From: Hyalella azteca
Taxonomy: Eukaryota > Arthropoda > Malacostraca > Amphipoda > Hyalellidae
Length of the DNA: 64,000 bases
Reading direction: 5' to 3'
Assembly: GCF_000764305.2 (NCBI RefSeq)
Contig: NW_025936066.1
Location: forward strand, 147,863-211,862
Both the position numbers and the translations under genes were made by a program. Shown here piece after piece: positions 1 through 13,300 of this stretch. Under the pieces are notes generated by a model. That model worked only from the letters and a program-made list of their open reading frames with translations, made no database searches and had not been told where the DNA came from. How positions within the stretch are numbered: position 1 is the first letter of the stretch; each line of letters starts with the position of its first letter.

Positions 1-2900
1 ATATGCTACTGATATTTTTCACTATCAAATCAGTGCAAGGCTGATATGATGTCACGGCATAAATTTAAATATAATTTTAGTGGCGGTATAACATGCATTT
101 ATTCATCGCTTATGCAAAGATTAGAAACGAGCGAAAGTGTGAAACGAGCTGTTTATGCGAAAATGCCTATAATTACATGTATTTCCTTAACATATATTAG
201 ATATATCTTGAGGAACCATTTTCTTAAACTTGAACATTAATGTGAATTAATTTGTTCATTTAAATCAAAGAAGTTCACATTAATGTTCATCTTCCAAAGT
301 AAAGACAACTGATTTAATAAATTTAAATCTATTGATTAAGTCAATTTAACTCAAACGTAAAATTGTCCATCGATGAAATTTGAGTTGGAAGCCCGTGGAT
401 AGCCATGGAAAATCGCTGGCACCTTTTTAGCGCATTTTCTCATTTATGGAAAAATGCACTGTTGTGCTCGCCATGTCCGTCTGTCCGTCCGTCCGTCCGT
501 CTGTCTGTCCGTCCGTGACTTTACGTTTTCGTAGACGAGAAAATGTGCTCTCTGTCACTCACTGCAGTGAGTACTGAGTTATATTTTTCCTACATTATTT
601 ATATTTTTTCCTACATTAATCAATATATTATTTTCTTTGGGTGTTGTGGCAGCGCCATTTAATCAGCGATTATTCAGAAAATATGAATCCAATTGAGTGC
701 GGCAATTTCGCCATAAATTTCTTGGAATTTTACGGAAGTGTGACCTTGAATCATAAAATTTATTAAGTTTCTAATATATATTTTGTTTCTTTATACGGAT
801 AAGTCGTCAGAAATTATTTCAGGTGGGATATGCATACGTGACAAAAGTTTAGAGCATTCTATCTGCATACGTGGTTTGCGATGTGCGAAACAGTGAATAA
901 TTGGATAATTTGAGCATATTTAATCATTCACCAGTCATCGAAATGTCTTCGCTTCAGTGGATGTCTTGCCCAGATATCAGGATTGCGTAGGTAACGCTAT
1001 AGAGAACTCGTATCTTGGATACTTTAATCACAGCAAATAAGAATTGATCGAAGTCTTATAAAGTTGCAGGCTATTTTTAGTCAGTGAATACCTGGAATTC
1101 ATGCCTAAATTTGAAGAATATTACGCTTAGATAATTGGATTTAAATTTCTAGAAGGCTGGTCAAATAAAGGGAGCCGCTTTGAATTATTTCAAAAGTTCG
1201 TGAATGATGTCAAAAGTTCGTGTAATCAGAATTGTAATTAAACCTTCCAGTATGGAAGATTTATATACGCCTCTTAATTAATTCTCCACAGCTGTTTTAT
1301 TATATCTTATAATTTTTTTAATGCTTGTACACAATAAATCTTGAGTTCTCGAGGTCTTCATGCACAGACACAGAGTTATGTCCAGGACGAGTGGTCGCTT
1401 TGCCTTTATGTGGAGCTTTCATGAGTTCTTTTTATCGAGCCACATTCCCATGTTCATTTTAAGAGCGACCAGAAGCTGAATAAACTCACCTGGAATGCAT
1501 TTATTACCTACACACACTTGACCCACTCACTTTCCAGCTTGATCACCTTTCATATGTGCGTACTTATCGGATTTTATGTTGTTACAGAACACTATAATAT
1601 ATGGGGTAATTAAACTGAATATGGCTTCCGTCGTATGGGGCTTGCTTATTTCCCCTTAACTTAATTTAAAAAAATTACATTTGACATGTAGGCATCGTTG
1701 CACATGTATATGGTTGATATTTTAGGTTACATTTCCCCGGCCTTGAAGACGACAATATGAATGACTAAAATATTCAGACTGGTACAATAATTTTGAAAAA
1801 TTCTTATTTTCTCTTCAACTCCATCTTTTATATCAAGTTAAAGTTCATTTTCATTCTCAAACAGGACTGAGCAGTTATAGCCTATCACTCCTTAAATAAT
1901 TCTAGGTCAAGAGGATACCTTCCCATCTTCTAATTTTGCCTCGCTGACCGCAGGAATTGCTGGCTTTAATTTACTGGAGTGCAGTGTAATATGACAGCAT
2001 TGATTAGACGTACAAGAAAGTGTATTGGATGTAAGTATTTCTTAGTAAGTCTGCAGGCATCTCAGAGCCTGGCGCTCCTGGAATGCTTAACAAATAATAG
2101 GCTCATGACGCAACTCTTTTTCAACGATCTGCGATGAGGCAGCAGCTACACCGCATGACACGCAACAATTCAAAAACATGACTCCAAAAACATAGTCGAA
2201 TTTGTTATTTGTATTGATTGGTATTTACAATTTCAGTTTGTTCCGCCAGTGTTGGTGGGTATTGGAACATGGAAGCTTTGGTTGAAATCTTGAGTTTACT
2301 GTTCAAGTTATTTAATGAAAGTTATTGTATCTTGTAAATGCAATAAGAGTTCAGGTTTATAATAGCTCAGAGTTCCTTAACGGAGAGGGTAAGGGGAAAA
2401 TGAAGAAGAAAGCAATTCCTGGAAGCCAAAAATTCAACATCATGAAACATGATGCTGATCGTGTTGTTGTTGAGCTATTGTGTGTACAATTCGGCTTCAA
2501 AATCTGCTGGCCAGTATTTTAAAACTAAATTTTTAAATATTTTTCTTACAGGTATTCACGCTTGAACTTCGTGCAAACCTTGAAAATAGGTTGCTCCATC
2601 TGAGAGAAATTTTTCTTTCTGGATATGAATGAAAGAATTGGATAGTGAAGGTAAAAATTAGATTAAGGTAAACTTGATAATTATGATAATAATGATTATG
2701 ATAATTGTATTAGATTATGATAATTTTAATTCGTGTTCTTATCACTAGTCAATTTTCTCTGAATTCATAAATTAGATGCCTTTAAACATTTAAATTATTA
2801 TTATTCAGCCCAATATAACAGCTTCTATAATCGAATTAGCTTCCAGGAAATATCCCCCACATTGTTAGCATTGTTTGTAAGTTTTATCTCATGAATGTTG
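1..2900. other. AT-rich non-coding DNA, no gene seen
   Basis: The only open frames are short (65 codons or fewer) and have no recognisable protein character. Apart from the tetranucleotide array at 475-517, I see no repeat array, RNA gene or splice-flanked exon. Confidence 0.6.
475..517. repeat. TCCG/TCTG tetranucleotide microsatellite
   Basis: A run of GTCCGTCCGTCTGTCTG-type tetranucleotides, about ten units long with C/T interruptions. It is a simple sequence repeat with no coding context. Confidence 0.9.
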
Positions 2901-2904
2901 GACG

Positions 2905-3200
2905 ATGTCGCCTTAAACGCCGCTACTAAAAGCTCCGCCAGTTTTGTTCGCCGCCGCTGAGCGCGTTGGCATCAGAAATTTTTGCCGTGTTGGGAGCGAT
3001 AGTTATGGCCATTCATATTAGGTTTGCGGGAGCTGTGGCAGCGCCGCATAGCGGCAGCTGCGAGAGTTACCATGTCGACCGGTAGGGGGCGGAATTGAAG
3101 GCGCTTTTTTGTCGTGATGTTCGGTGTCGGCATCAACAAAGGGCCTTAGTAATGCAATCAGCAAAGGCAGTGTCAGCTACTTAGACCTCCTGATGTGCCC
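2905..3200 (+). promoter_or_regulatory. GC-rich, CpG-containing promoter-like patch
   Basis: Within strongly AT-rich surroundings this stretch is rich in CG dinucleotides, for example the runs around 2918-2965 and 3040-3090, including a near-palindrome GCCGCATAGCGGC. It lies immediately upstream of an ATG in a reasonable start context (3230) whose frame runs into a GTAAGT donor at 3301. CpG-rich patches often mark promoters in invertebrate genomes with patchy methylation. The assignment is inference; no TATA box or initiator was identified. Confidence 0.3.
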
Positions 3201-3229
3201 TCTGCTCGCTCCGGCTCTAAGACAAAGAC

Positions 3230-3300
3230 ATGGCGAAGATTTGCATGTTCGATCGAATCACAAACGCTAAAGAGTCTTCGAAAGGACACTCAGCTAACCG
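3230..3300 (+). CDS. Candidate first coding exon, unidentified gene
   Basis: An ATG in the context AGACATGG opens 23 codons plus two bases (beginning MAKICMFDRITNAKESSKGH) that stop exactly at a consensus splice donor, CG|GTAAGTT, at 3301. The GC-rich patch just upstream would suit a promoter. An overlapping frame starting at 3195 is also open across this stretch and continues to 3506, so the true frame is uncertain. No downstream exon could be linked and the peptide is not recognised. Confidence 0.25.
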
Positions 3301-6150
3301 GTAAGTTCGTTCGTACAGTGATCGGTACGAGAATTTATGACTCCAAACATAACAAGCCCTTGCTAGTCTGCAGCAGGGCTGAACTTGAGGAACTCCATTG
3401 CTGCGAGTCTTGCAACAAAGAACGTAGAAAGATTATTCTCTACCCTGCGTTGCTGAAGAAAGTCTTTACTTCTAATTTTAATGAGACGGCCGTTCAATAT
3501 GAATAAGCGAGAGTACGAATTTGGACGAACGACACTGAAAAATGTGACGAATAATTGTACCATCATCGTCAATTCGCATAGTGACTATACTAAAATATAA
3601 ATTTATAAATAATTCTCAATTGCTGTAAGTTAGAGAAAAATAACGAGTCAACAGCGATCCCGATAAATGTAACTTTAATTGAGAAGAAAATTGCAAGTTC
3701 AATTTTTTTTCCATGGTTGAAAACTACTTGGAAAGAATTTGAAAACAAATTTGGAACACGGAGTCTTGTAACATCAAATACCTAACGTATTATCGTACAA
3801 GAATTTTTTAATTGACCCTAAGCTTTTTCTGAGCCGCTCCATGAGAGAGAGAGAAAAAGTTCCAAAAATCTTTTCAATTCTCTAACTGGGCCTGTGAAAT
3901 ATGCATTTGTATCATTAATTTCGAGAGTTTCATCACACCATTAAGTGGTTTGTGTTAACTGCGTTACACGGACATCGCTCGAATCAGTCGACCACGTGGA
4001 TTTACCTGCTTGACAAAACCCAACTCTGGACGAACTAAATTTGACGAGGTGTGCTCAAAAACACCTTGAGTGTCGAGCATTGGTTTCGCCACTTGAGTTG
4101 TGGTTTTGTCTTTGTCTTCTCAAGTGGTCGCTTTAATCGCCAACACTGGATGAGAATGTGCTTCTACAAGCACCCTAACCGCAGCTCATGCTTGGGAACT
4201 CTAAGATTTTCTCTTGTAGATTTCACACCAGAATTCCTTTTCGATAAATGCGTTTCTTTTAAGAACGGGCTAATGCTTAATCGATGAATTCTACGTCTGC
4301 ACTTATATCGGAAACAATTAACTTTATGAATTAATTGGAGATTTATTATGCATTAATATCGTTCGTCCAATTTAAGTAAATATTGTCCAATATTAATTTA
4401 TATGATCTATGTCAGTCAAAGGACGTTTGAATTATTTTTGTCGCATTATACCGGTACAATTTTCTTCAAGTACTAAAATTCTCTAATGCTGAAATTTTTG
4501 AGCTTAATTTAAAATGTGAGGTATAGAGTGAACGATAGGCAATGTTCTGTTAACGGCATTGATCGAAGTAAGTGCATCAATAACTGCTTGCTGAGTTATG
4601 TGAACGTATCGAAAATTTTCATTTATGAACGCAGCACAAAATTACAGTTTACTTTTATAACCATGTTCCGCTCTGAAATCTTGTCGCTAAAATTAGGAGA
4701 CCGTTATTTTCCGTCGTATTTACTTTATATTTTGTAACTGTTTTGTTTTCTTGAGATTTACTAGGATATTTTCTTGTAAGAAGTAAGTTGAGAATTATTC
4801 TAATATCAGATCGAACACTTCCATGGACTCGCCCAAAAGTCTGCATGTCATCTGGCATATTGCACCGAGCCTCCATCACTTTACTCACTTTTTGCAGGAA
4901 ATATATTTTCAAACGAGGCTGAAAGCGCCATCTATTGAGCGCCTGGTAACATAGCGGGAAACTGCGAGCGGGAAAAGTCTAGGGAAACTGAACAGATTTT
5001 TCTAAGGGTCTGATTTTAAATACTGTTCGCGCTGATTCGGGAACAAAAATTTTGGTTTTGTATTTTCTATATAACCACCAATTGTAGCTGATTAGACGAT
5101 TTGGTTAGTTATTATTAATCGTGGGTGACTATATTTCTGTTGCCGATTGATTATTTAATTAAATCCAATCAATTCAATTTGATAGCTGGAACCGAATATA
5201 CTATCATTCCTCAATTCAATCAGTTAGCATCCTGTTATTTTTTTCATTTTATTTGGCACTTTTTCACTAACCATGAACACGAACGTACCATTCGCTACAG
5301 CTTGATTTCAAGATGGGAACAAAGTTCGGTGGTCGGTGGTCGTCTAGTCTCAAGTGGGCAGCATTGTACAGGCGGTTTAGCTTCGGTCTTGAGGACTTGA
5401 CACGGACTGAATTTCATGGATGTCATTACCAGGCACACAGCGATAGGCGCGATGCTATTTAATTTATTTTATACTCGGGATTACATCATACAGAGATAGT
5501 AGTTATGGTTTGCGCTTCCTCTGGAGTGATAAACAGCGAAAATTATTGATAAACAGCGAAAATGATCTTATTTATACTTCTTTCCATCTTACCCGATCGA
5601 GATATTAACCATTATATTGATATTTTTACGAACTTTATGATTCCACAATGAAATTTCTTATAGTTAATTCTTGTAGCATCGTAGATGCAATAACGTCAAG
5701 CGGAACTTCGCACCGCTTAATTTCCTTCACCTGAGAAGTAATTAAGAAGAACTGGAAACCACGTGGACGGTGAGAGCGAAGTATATGGCAACCGCAAGGC
5801 GTTCGTTTTATAGGAGCGTGACAATGCGCGACCACTTGAGAAAAGAATGGACCTCACCGCGGGACACTATAGCTCAGCGGAACAACATTCTGCCCACACC
5901 CGTGCAGCTAATTCTGAACTATATAAGTGGACGGTTTAGTACGAACATGTTTACATATTAGTGTAGTTAGGCAGAAGTTCTTCATTTGTGCAGGTTTTAT
6001 TGAAGACCAGAGCATACTCTTTATTTGGAATTTTCTTGTTGTTTTTTTACATATTACATCGCAAATTACATGTTATTAGTTTACATATTAGTACATCGTA
6101 GTGTCATCTACTGTTAGTTTGAACTAGTATTATAGATACTATAATGGTGA
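3301..6150. other. Non-coding, no gene seen
   Basis: AT-rich sequence with only short ORFs. A GA microsatellite (GAGAGAGAGA) sits near 3843. A GCGCCATCTATTGAGCGCC stretch at about 4926 resembles short CpG-containing motifs scattered in many arthropod genomes; I assign it no function. Confidence 0.5.
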
Positions 6151-6153
6151 TCT

Positions 6154-6778
6154 AAATTCTGAGTAACATAGGAGAATTTTTAGTAACGTTTCGGTAGTAA
6201 TGTTTAGTAACGGCACAGTTTCATGTGAGGAGAACTTTGTTTAAAAAACAACTGATTACGAAGAAGTATATTTATTGCGAAAATTTGTGTCTAGGCGGTT
6301 GTTAAAGAGCAATAGTAAAACTAAGTATAAAAATATAAAAATATCTGAATCCCATTCCTATAAGTTCATTCAAAGATGCAGCAGAATCTACAGAAATAAC
6401 TCGGCCCTCCACTTAACTTATCAAAGGAAGTGACGATAAAAACACTGGAAGTTGGGTTCACGCCTGCAGGCTTGTTGCGCTGAAGTTCGTTAATTGACGC
6501 GTATTGTATGGGCGATAGAACCGAGCCGACAACTTCCGAACTCACAAGAAAAGTTCATAATTTTGGCTTAAATATTTCTAGATTGAAGTGAACAATAATT
6601 ATATTACTAGAGTGGGTGATGAGGTTGATATTAGCTTAATTGCATGCTAGCGACATTGAAATGATATAATTTTATTTTATAATAAGTTGATGTGTACTTC
6701 TATTTGTGAGAAGTTAATTTTCCGCTTGACAGGAAACCAAGAATGTAACTTGAAGATCAGGAAATAATATAGACTGAA
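6154..6778. repeat. 0.63-kb tandem duplication, copy 1
   Basis: This block is repeated almost perfectly at 6781-7406. Both copies start at AAATTCTGAGTAACATAGG and end at AATATAGACTGAA, and differ by a handful of substitutions and a 1-2 base indel. There is no convincing coding capacity. It may be a recent tandem duplication, part of a longer satellite, or an assembly duplication. Confidence 0.9.
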
Positions 6779-6780
6779 AT

Positions 6781-7406
6781 AAATTCTGAGTAACATAGGA
6801 GAATTTTTAGTAACGTTTCGGCCAGTAACGTTTAGTAACGGCACAGTTTCATGTGAGAAGAACTTTGTTTAAAAAACAATTAATTACGAAGAAGTATATT
6901 TATTGCGAAAATTTGTGTCTAGGCGGTAGTTAAAGTGCAATAGTGAAAATAAGTATAAAAATATAAAAATATCTGAATCCCATTCCTATAAGTTCATTCA
7001 AAGATGCAGCAGAATCTACAGAAATAACTCGGTCCTCCACTTAACTTATCAAAGGAAGTGACGATAAAAACACTGGAAGTTGGGTTCACGCCTGCAGGCT
7101 TGTTGCGCTGAAGTTCGTTAATTGACGCGTATTGTATGGGCGATAGAACCGAGCCGACAACTTCCGAACTCACAAGAAAAGTTCATAATTTTGGCTTAAA
7201 TATTTCTAGATTGAAGTGAACAATAATTATATTACTAGAGTGGGTGATGAGGTTGATATTAGCTTAATTGCATGCTAGCGACATTGAAATGATATAATTT
7301 TATTTTATAATAAGTTGATGTGTACTTCTATTTGTGAGACGTTAATTTTCCGCTTGACAGGAAACCAAGAATGTAACTTGAAGATCAGGAAATAATATAG
7401 ACTGAA
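6781..7406. repeat. 0.63-kb tandem duplication, copy 2
   Basis: Second copy of the block at 6154-6778. Differences include GGTAGTAAT versus GGCCAGTAAC near the start and GAGAAG versus GAGACG near the end. The low divergence implies a recent event. Confidence 0.9.
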
Positions 7407-9880
7407 GCGCACGCATATAGGCCTGACTATTTACATGCAACAAAGCAAATTTTTTACAAACTTAATTTTCTTCCTAAGAATTGATATGAAATTCTGCGTT
7501 TATTGGTGAGACTCAAACGTCATGTTCTTAAATGACACTTGCATTGAAATATCATAAAACCCGACTTTTTTACATCATGTCTCATTCTTCATAGGAAACT
7601 CTTTATGTAGGAATTACTACAAATTATTGACCAACTTCAAAATGATCAAATTTCACAATTTTACTGATTTGATAGATTTGAATTTAGAATCCTGATTTGC
7701 TTCAATTTTTAAATGCTAACGAATTAACGTTAGGTCTAATCATCAATACTTCATTGTTAAACTATATTGAGCGAAACAGCGAGATGAATGATCGACTTTG
7801 CATAATTATTGCAATCACCGTAAAATGGGACAGCAATCACCGTAAAACGAGGCAGCAATCACGATGGAGACATTCGAGGGAACGGGTGCAGGAAGATTGC
7901 CGCAGTCATGTTAGGTTTGTTTGCAATTATTACATCTTAATTGCATTGTAGGGAGAGCTTGTGCAGGATAATGTCGTGGCAATATTGCCACATTATTCTT
8001 CATGAATTACGGGACGCGTGTATGCTTTTCATTGAAATTAGAATCAGCCAAATAATTATTTGGCTCATCGAGACAAATTTTCCTCAAACCATCCCGCGAG
8101 GGGAAAGAAATTGCGAGGGCAGATTCTGAAACTGATCGACTAGCCGCCTCCCTCTAAGCAAAGGAACTTAAAGTGGCTGATAATTTCAAGCCATTAGGCT
8201 AATTGACGCTTATTTTGTCATTAAAAATCGTCCCGTGGGCCGCAAAGTGTTCTCCCTTTTACTCGTCTCATAATGATGAACGACGACCACCCCTTCGCTT
8301 GTTAAGAACGAATAGTAAGAAATTTCGTTGTCGTTTACATCATGCAATGTTCGGTTTCGCCAATGTTTTTTGTCTGTTTGAAAACGCATTACAAACACCG
8401 CTCTATTCTCAAAAGCTTAAAAGAAAACGATACTTGTTTATTTCGAGTATTGGTGCACAATGCCATCACCGTAATACTAATCGAGGCAACCGAACAATTC
8501 ATTCTGAGATAGCTTTAATAATAAAATGCAGAAGATAGATTCAGTACCAACAAATGCATCAAGTTTAGCCTCGTCCAAGGAAAACCTAAAATTATTAAAC
8601 GGAAGTAAATTACGAGCATTAACAATCGTCGTGTTGATGACGATTGATTGCTTTGATGATTGCTTATCACAAAACGAGGTTAACTCGGCGATCATGGAGT
8701 TAATCACTTTTATTGCGATGAGTATGGCTATATTGACGTAAAATTGCGATCAGTGTTTTATCTGGTGGTAATTTTCCCGCCGAGTTGGAGGTGTAATGAA
8801 TGACACGCATGTATTGGTAATGTGTGTGGGAAAATTTCTTGGTGACATTCAAAGTTGGCGGGAGGTTCGACACCTCAGACGAAACGATCAATGGGTGTCG
8901 TGGTCCAATCGATTGATTACGCGATATTTTCTCCAAATTGTCCACATGAGAAGGAATTTAGGTTGACTTCAACCTTTCGATTGATGAATTTGAATCTAAA
9001 TTTCCTTTTTTAACGAATTCTGCATTGCATCTAATTGAATTTTAATTACATTTATCATCGCAGCAAATAAATGCGTGCCCTTGTCACCGCATGTAAAATT
9101 GGTTGTGTAAACTTGCGTCAAAAATCATTCGGCGATTGGTAGAAAATTACATCCATTGATTTTGTCAACACCTGCTGAAAAATCTCCGTCATCGGAAAGT
9201 CAACCCACACGTGTTATGTTCGGAGGCACAGCAAAGGTCTTGCACTCGGTGGTCAGCTGGCACAGAAAAAAAGTAATGGCGTCACCGGAATAATTGAGAC
9301 ACGATGATCGGGCGCCAGCTGTCACAGCTCTCATTCGCCAACCCGCACGGCATTATGTCGCGCGCACTTTTAATTGATGTGACCGCCGCCAATATGAGTT
9401 TTACCAACGAGCAATGATCATTTAATAATTTAGAAATGGGATAAAATTAGAAATTGTCAAGCCCGAACGTCTTGATTATTGATTTTCTTTGTCATCTCAT
9501 AAGAAATCCAACGTGGATAAACATGTTACATCCTATGATATATTTTTCAGGATATTTGTGTACAGATAGTGATCATTCTTTGAGGAATCTTCAATTTATT
9601 GAAAGGAATCTCGAATCAATGTTCTAATTTGGTGGATTAATGTAATTAATTTTATTGTTTAGTGTTTAGTATGATATTTTAGTTTTTTAATAAGGGCAGT
9701 TTTACATTAGAATTGTATTTTACACTTGAAGCTTTTCGGCATTACTTTTCTCTTTAAAGAACGAAATTATTCCCATAATTCGATTGCTTTCGAGTAATTC
9801 GTTGTCACGAGGCCTCGAGCTGTCGAGAGTTATTAGCATCACGACGACAATATTGGCTGAGATGTCAAGCGTCTTCTTAA
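7407..9880. other. Non-coding, no gene seen
   Basis: Short overlapping ORFs on both strands (111 codons or fewer at 8203-8538) show no family resemblance and no consistent splice context. A short CACCGTAAAA(C/T)G(G/A)G(G/A)CAGCAAT direct repeat occurs around 7817-7860. Confidence 0.5.
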
Positions 9881-9889
9881 GATGACAGT

Positions 9890-10300
9890 GAAGTGATCAA
9901 CGGCTCGACACATGTCACGATATGTGCCTTGTGTGACACATGTCATGATACGACATGTGTAGCTAGCTACAGTGGCTTCATGTGCACATCTCCCTAATGT
10001 GACATCTTGTGCAGCTGACCTTCGATGTGACACCATGTGTACACGACCCTAATATGATAGCATGTACATTGTACAACTGACCTTTAACGTGACATCATGC
10101 ATGTGTACACGACCCTAATGTGATAGCATATACATTGTACAGCTGACCTTTAACGTGACACCCTAATTCAATTCACCCTAATGCGATGGCATGTACAATT
10201 GTACAACTGACCATGACTTGAAACTATATAAACTTGACTTTAATGTGCGACCATGCATACCTGACCTTTCTGCTACAACATGTGTAACACACTTGGCTGT
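9890..10300. repeat. Degenerate ~65-bp satellite-like array
   Basis: Repeated phrases such as CCCTAATGTGATAGCATGTACATTGTACA(A/G)CTGACCTTTAACGTGACATCATG recur at roughly 65-bp spacing (10049, 10115, 10180), with more diverged versions (GTGACATG...CATGTCA) upstream from 9905. The units contain many small palindromes (ACATGT, TGTACA). The array is internally diverged, so it is old. Confidence 0.75.
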
Positions 10301-10379
10301 TGCACTTGAACATGATCTTGATGGCATGTGCTTTACCAGGCGACGAGATCTTCATGTGTATGAGCAGCTTTGAAGATTT

Positions 10380-13300
10380 TAATATAAAGATGGCGATGAC
10401 GATATTCGGGGATTTACAGCACTCTGTATTCTGGTAAGAAATTTATAAAAAATTCGAAGAGAAGGAAGCAAAGTTTGATTGCCTTTAAGATATTCAACAA
10501 CTCAAAGCACAGTAAGCTATTTACAAGGACCGACTATCAACACGGTCATAATAACTTCAACAAATGCGCAAGTTCAAAATCCTTATATCTCCGAATCGAA
10601 TTAAAAAAACATGCTCTGCATGTATACCGAGAAATCAATCAATCACTGGTGTGAATCAGCAATGGCGTAATCAACGGGATTATTAATTGTTTGCGGAAGC
10701 TATTTGTATATGCAAGGAAGCGATTCATGCACGCCACGCATTATGAATTTTGAACGAAATCTCGCACCATGACATATTGGAACATCAATAACAACACTTG
10801 TGCTAAATACGAGCGTGACTTGATGGTCATTTCTCTCTCACCGTTAAAGGTTTGTCCATGAATATTGCACTCTTTTATATGCCTATAGCGACGGTATACA
10901 TATAGGATGTCATTCGCTGCATACTAAATCAATCGTTGCATTCCTAATGAATATTTTTATATCAGGTGAATTCCTAATGAATATTTTAAGTTTATGTCTA
11001 ATATTAGAGGAAACAAATGAATGAGGTTTCAGCCATGGATTTGAGTGATTTGAGTGTTTACTGAAAAATTTTGTTTTTAAAAGATTTTTTTACAATAATT
11101 TAAAATCCTGAGACTTAAATTTCAAATAATTAAGCTAAAATTTCAAGTTATGAAAAACAAAATACGATACAAAGTAATATCCAAATCCTAAGCAAAATTC
11201 TAATTTGAAATAAATTGTTTTTCTTCTTCTTTGCCGCCATAAGCAGCACAGCTCAGATTCAAAAAATTTTACTACTGCCTTCAATTTGCAACAGTCTGAT
11301 TGAATAATCATAGCCTAGGGCCATTATATATATTACAATTATCTCGACAAAGTATCCCGTATCGAGCAATATAATACTTTTCGTGTCCTTTTTAGCCCAC
11401 AAACATTATTGCAGAGTCCACGTCTCTCTCTCGCCCTCGTACGTGCAAGTCGTCTCTTCTTAGCAGCAATATTTCTTCATTAACTGCGTAAATTGGATCG
11501 AGTCATGGCAACGATCATTATTTTTATTTAATACTGTTTCTCTCGCCGGGCCACTGCATGTATATGAATGTGGACGTCGATCGAGAAGGCTCCCCTCGGT
11601 ATAACATTTCGTAATCCAGACCCTCGCCAGGATAAATAATAATCACTAATTGTATGGCCACGGCTTAAGCTAGGATCGCCTAAGTTCCTGATGATCGACC
11701 TGAAGAGAGAAAAATTTTACTTCGCACTACATTTTTATCGCCTGAATTTTGTGATTAAAAAGTAAACCCTTATGAATTTTAATCATATTTGATTTTGATT
11801 AAAGTCAATTAGGGTTAAAAACATTTAAATCGCTGATTGTTCCAAAGAGGGAGTCCCGTGGACGTAGAATTTTGATTGTTTGAACGAGTTTAATTAGAAA
11901 CCAGTGCGGAATCGGATACTTTTGTGTAGATTGAGATACGCTTTCATACGCATAATGTGTAAACCAACTGCCGAATAACTTCCATCCGGCGACAATATAT
12001 AAAATGAGAGGTAAAATATCATAAACTTAGATATTGTGATATAGTAGTCTTTCTAAGTGCTTGCAATGGACCATAAATGTCGCGATTGCATTTACGTTTT
12101 TTTTAATAAATTATTCTCTAGCTATTTTCTTCTCCTTTTCATGCTTCATCTTTTCTTTTCTTATTACAATATTTATTTTCTTACACTCTATAGGTATTCA
12201 CTCCTTCTATTTATGATGTTAAGCCCTCCGTTTTAGCTATGGATATATTTTTGTATGAATCGATGGATATATTTTTCTCACAGCATCGATGGCATCGCCG
12301 AATATCAGGTTAAATGGAGCATAATAATCTGACTGCACCAATTCATTGATATAAAACATATCATTTGGCATTGCTTTTTGAATACATATCATTATCGGCT
12401 ATATCATCATGACATAGTGAAAATAATGATGCTAAATCTTCTTAGCGATAAATATTTTGGATAGTTAATTGAAAGACAAGAATTCCTTGTTTACAATTGA
12501 GATTTTTTTTCAAATCGTAAAGCAAGAAAAAATGGGACACAAATGTTCAAGAGAATTAAATTAACATTGTGAACGGAATTAATACCTCATAAGTATATAA
12601 GAGCGTGAGCTTATTGTCCAATGAAGAACAGAGATGTTCATTACTCTGACGGATATTTCTGTTTATAAACTGATTATCATTTAAATTATTTTCCACGACA
12701 TGCAATAGCTAGTTTTTTCGTGTCATTTTACGAATCTTGAATCTGTAGTTATGAAGTAAACATTTAAACGCAGTGTTTTCCTTCATCAAGGTTAGCGACA
12801 ATCTGCAGTCGCTTCTGGCTTGTTGCATCTCGCTAAAGTGAGTAATAACGTCAGCAATAAAATACGTTAGGAAATTGCTGCCCGATACAGGCCGTTTCGG
12901 CGCATGTACCTAACCCGACACGCGGGATTAATGTAGCGAAAAATTCGCTTTTATCTTTTCCGTTACATGGATTGACCAGACCCTTCCTCGGTGCCGGCGA
13001 CTTCCCTGGCCGGACAGCAGGACTTGTCGTTAAAAACAATATTTCTGCGAAGATAGGTTATTATTTGTACTCGTCGACACGTGGATGTGAGAGACAGACG
13101 CCAAAGCGTTTCTCTCACTTCGATGAACAACTTCACTCACTCGGAAAGTCCCGCGATCGTCACCATTAACGGTTCATTAGAGAACAAATTGGAGCGGGCA
13201 ATGCTGGGGTAATGAGTTTTATGCGCCAGCTTAGAGGGTTTATATTGCTCAGGCTCCCACTGAAACGAATACCCGGTTGTGACAGGTTACAAAATGTTGA

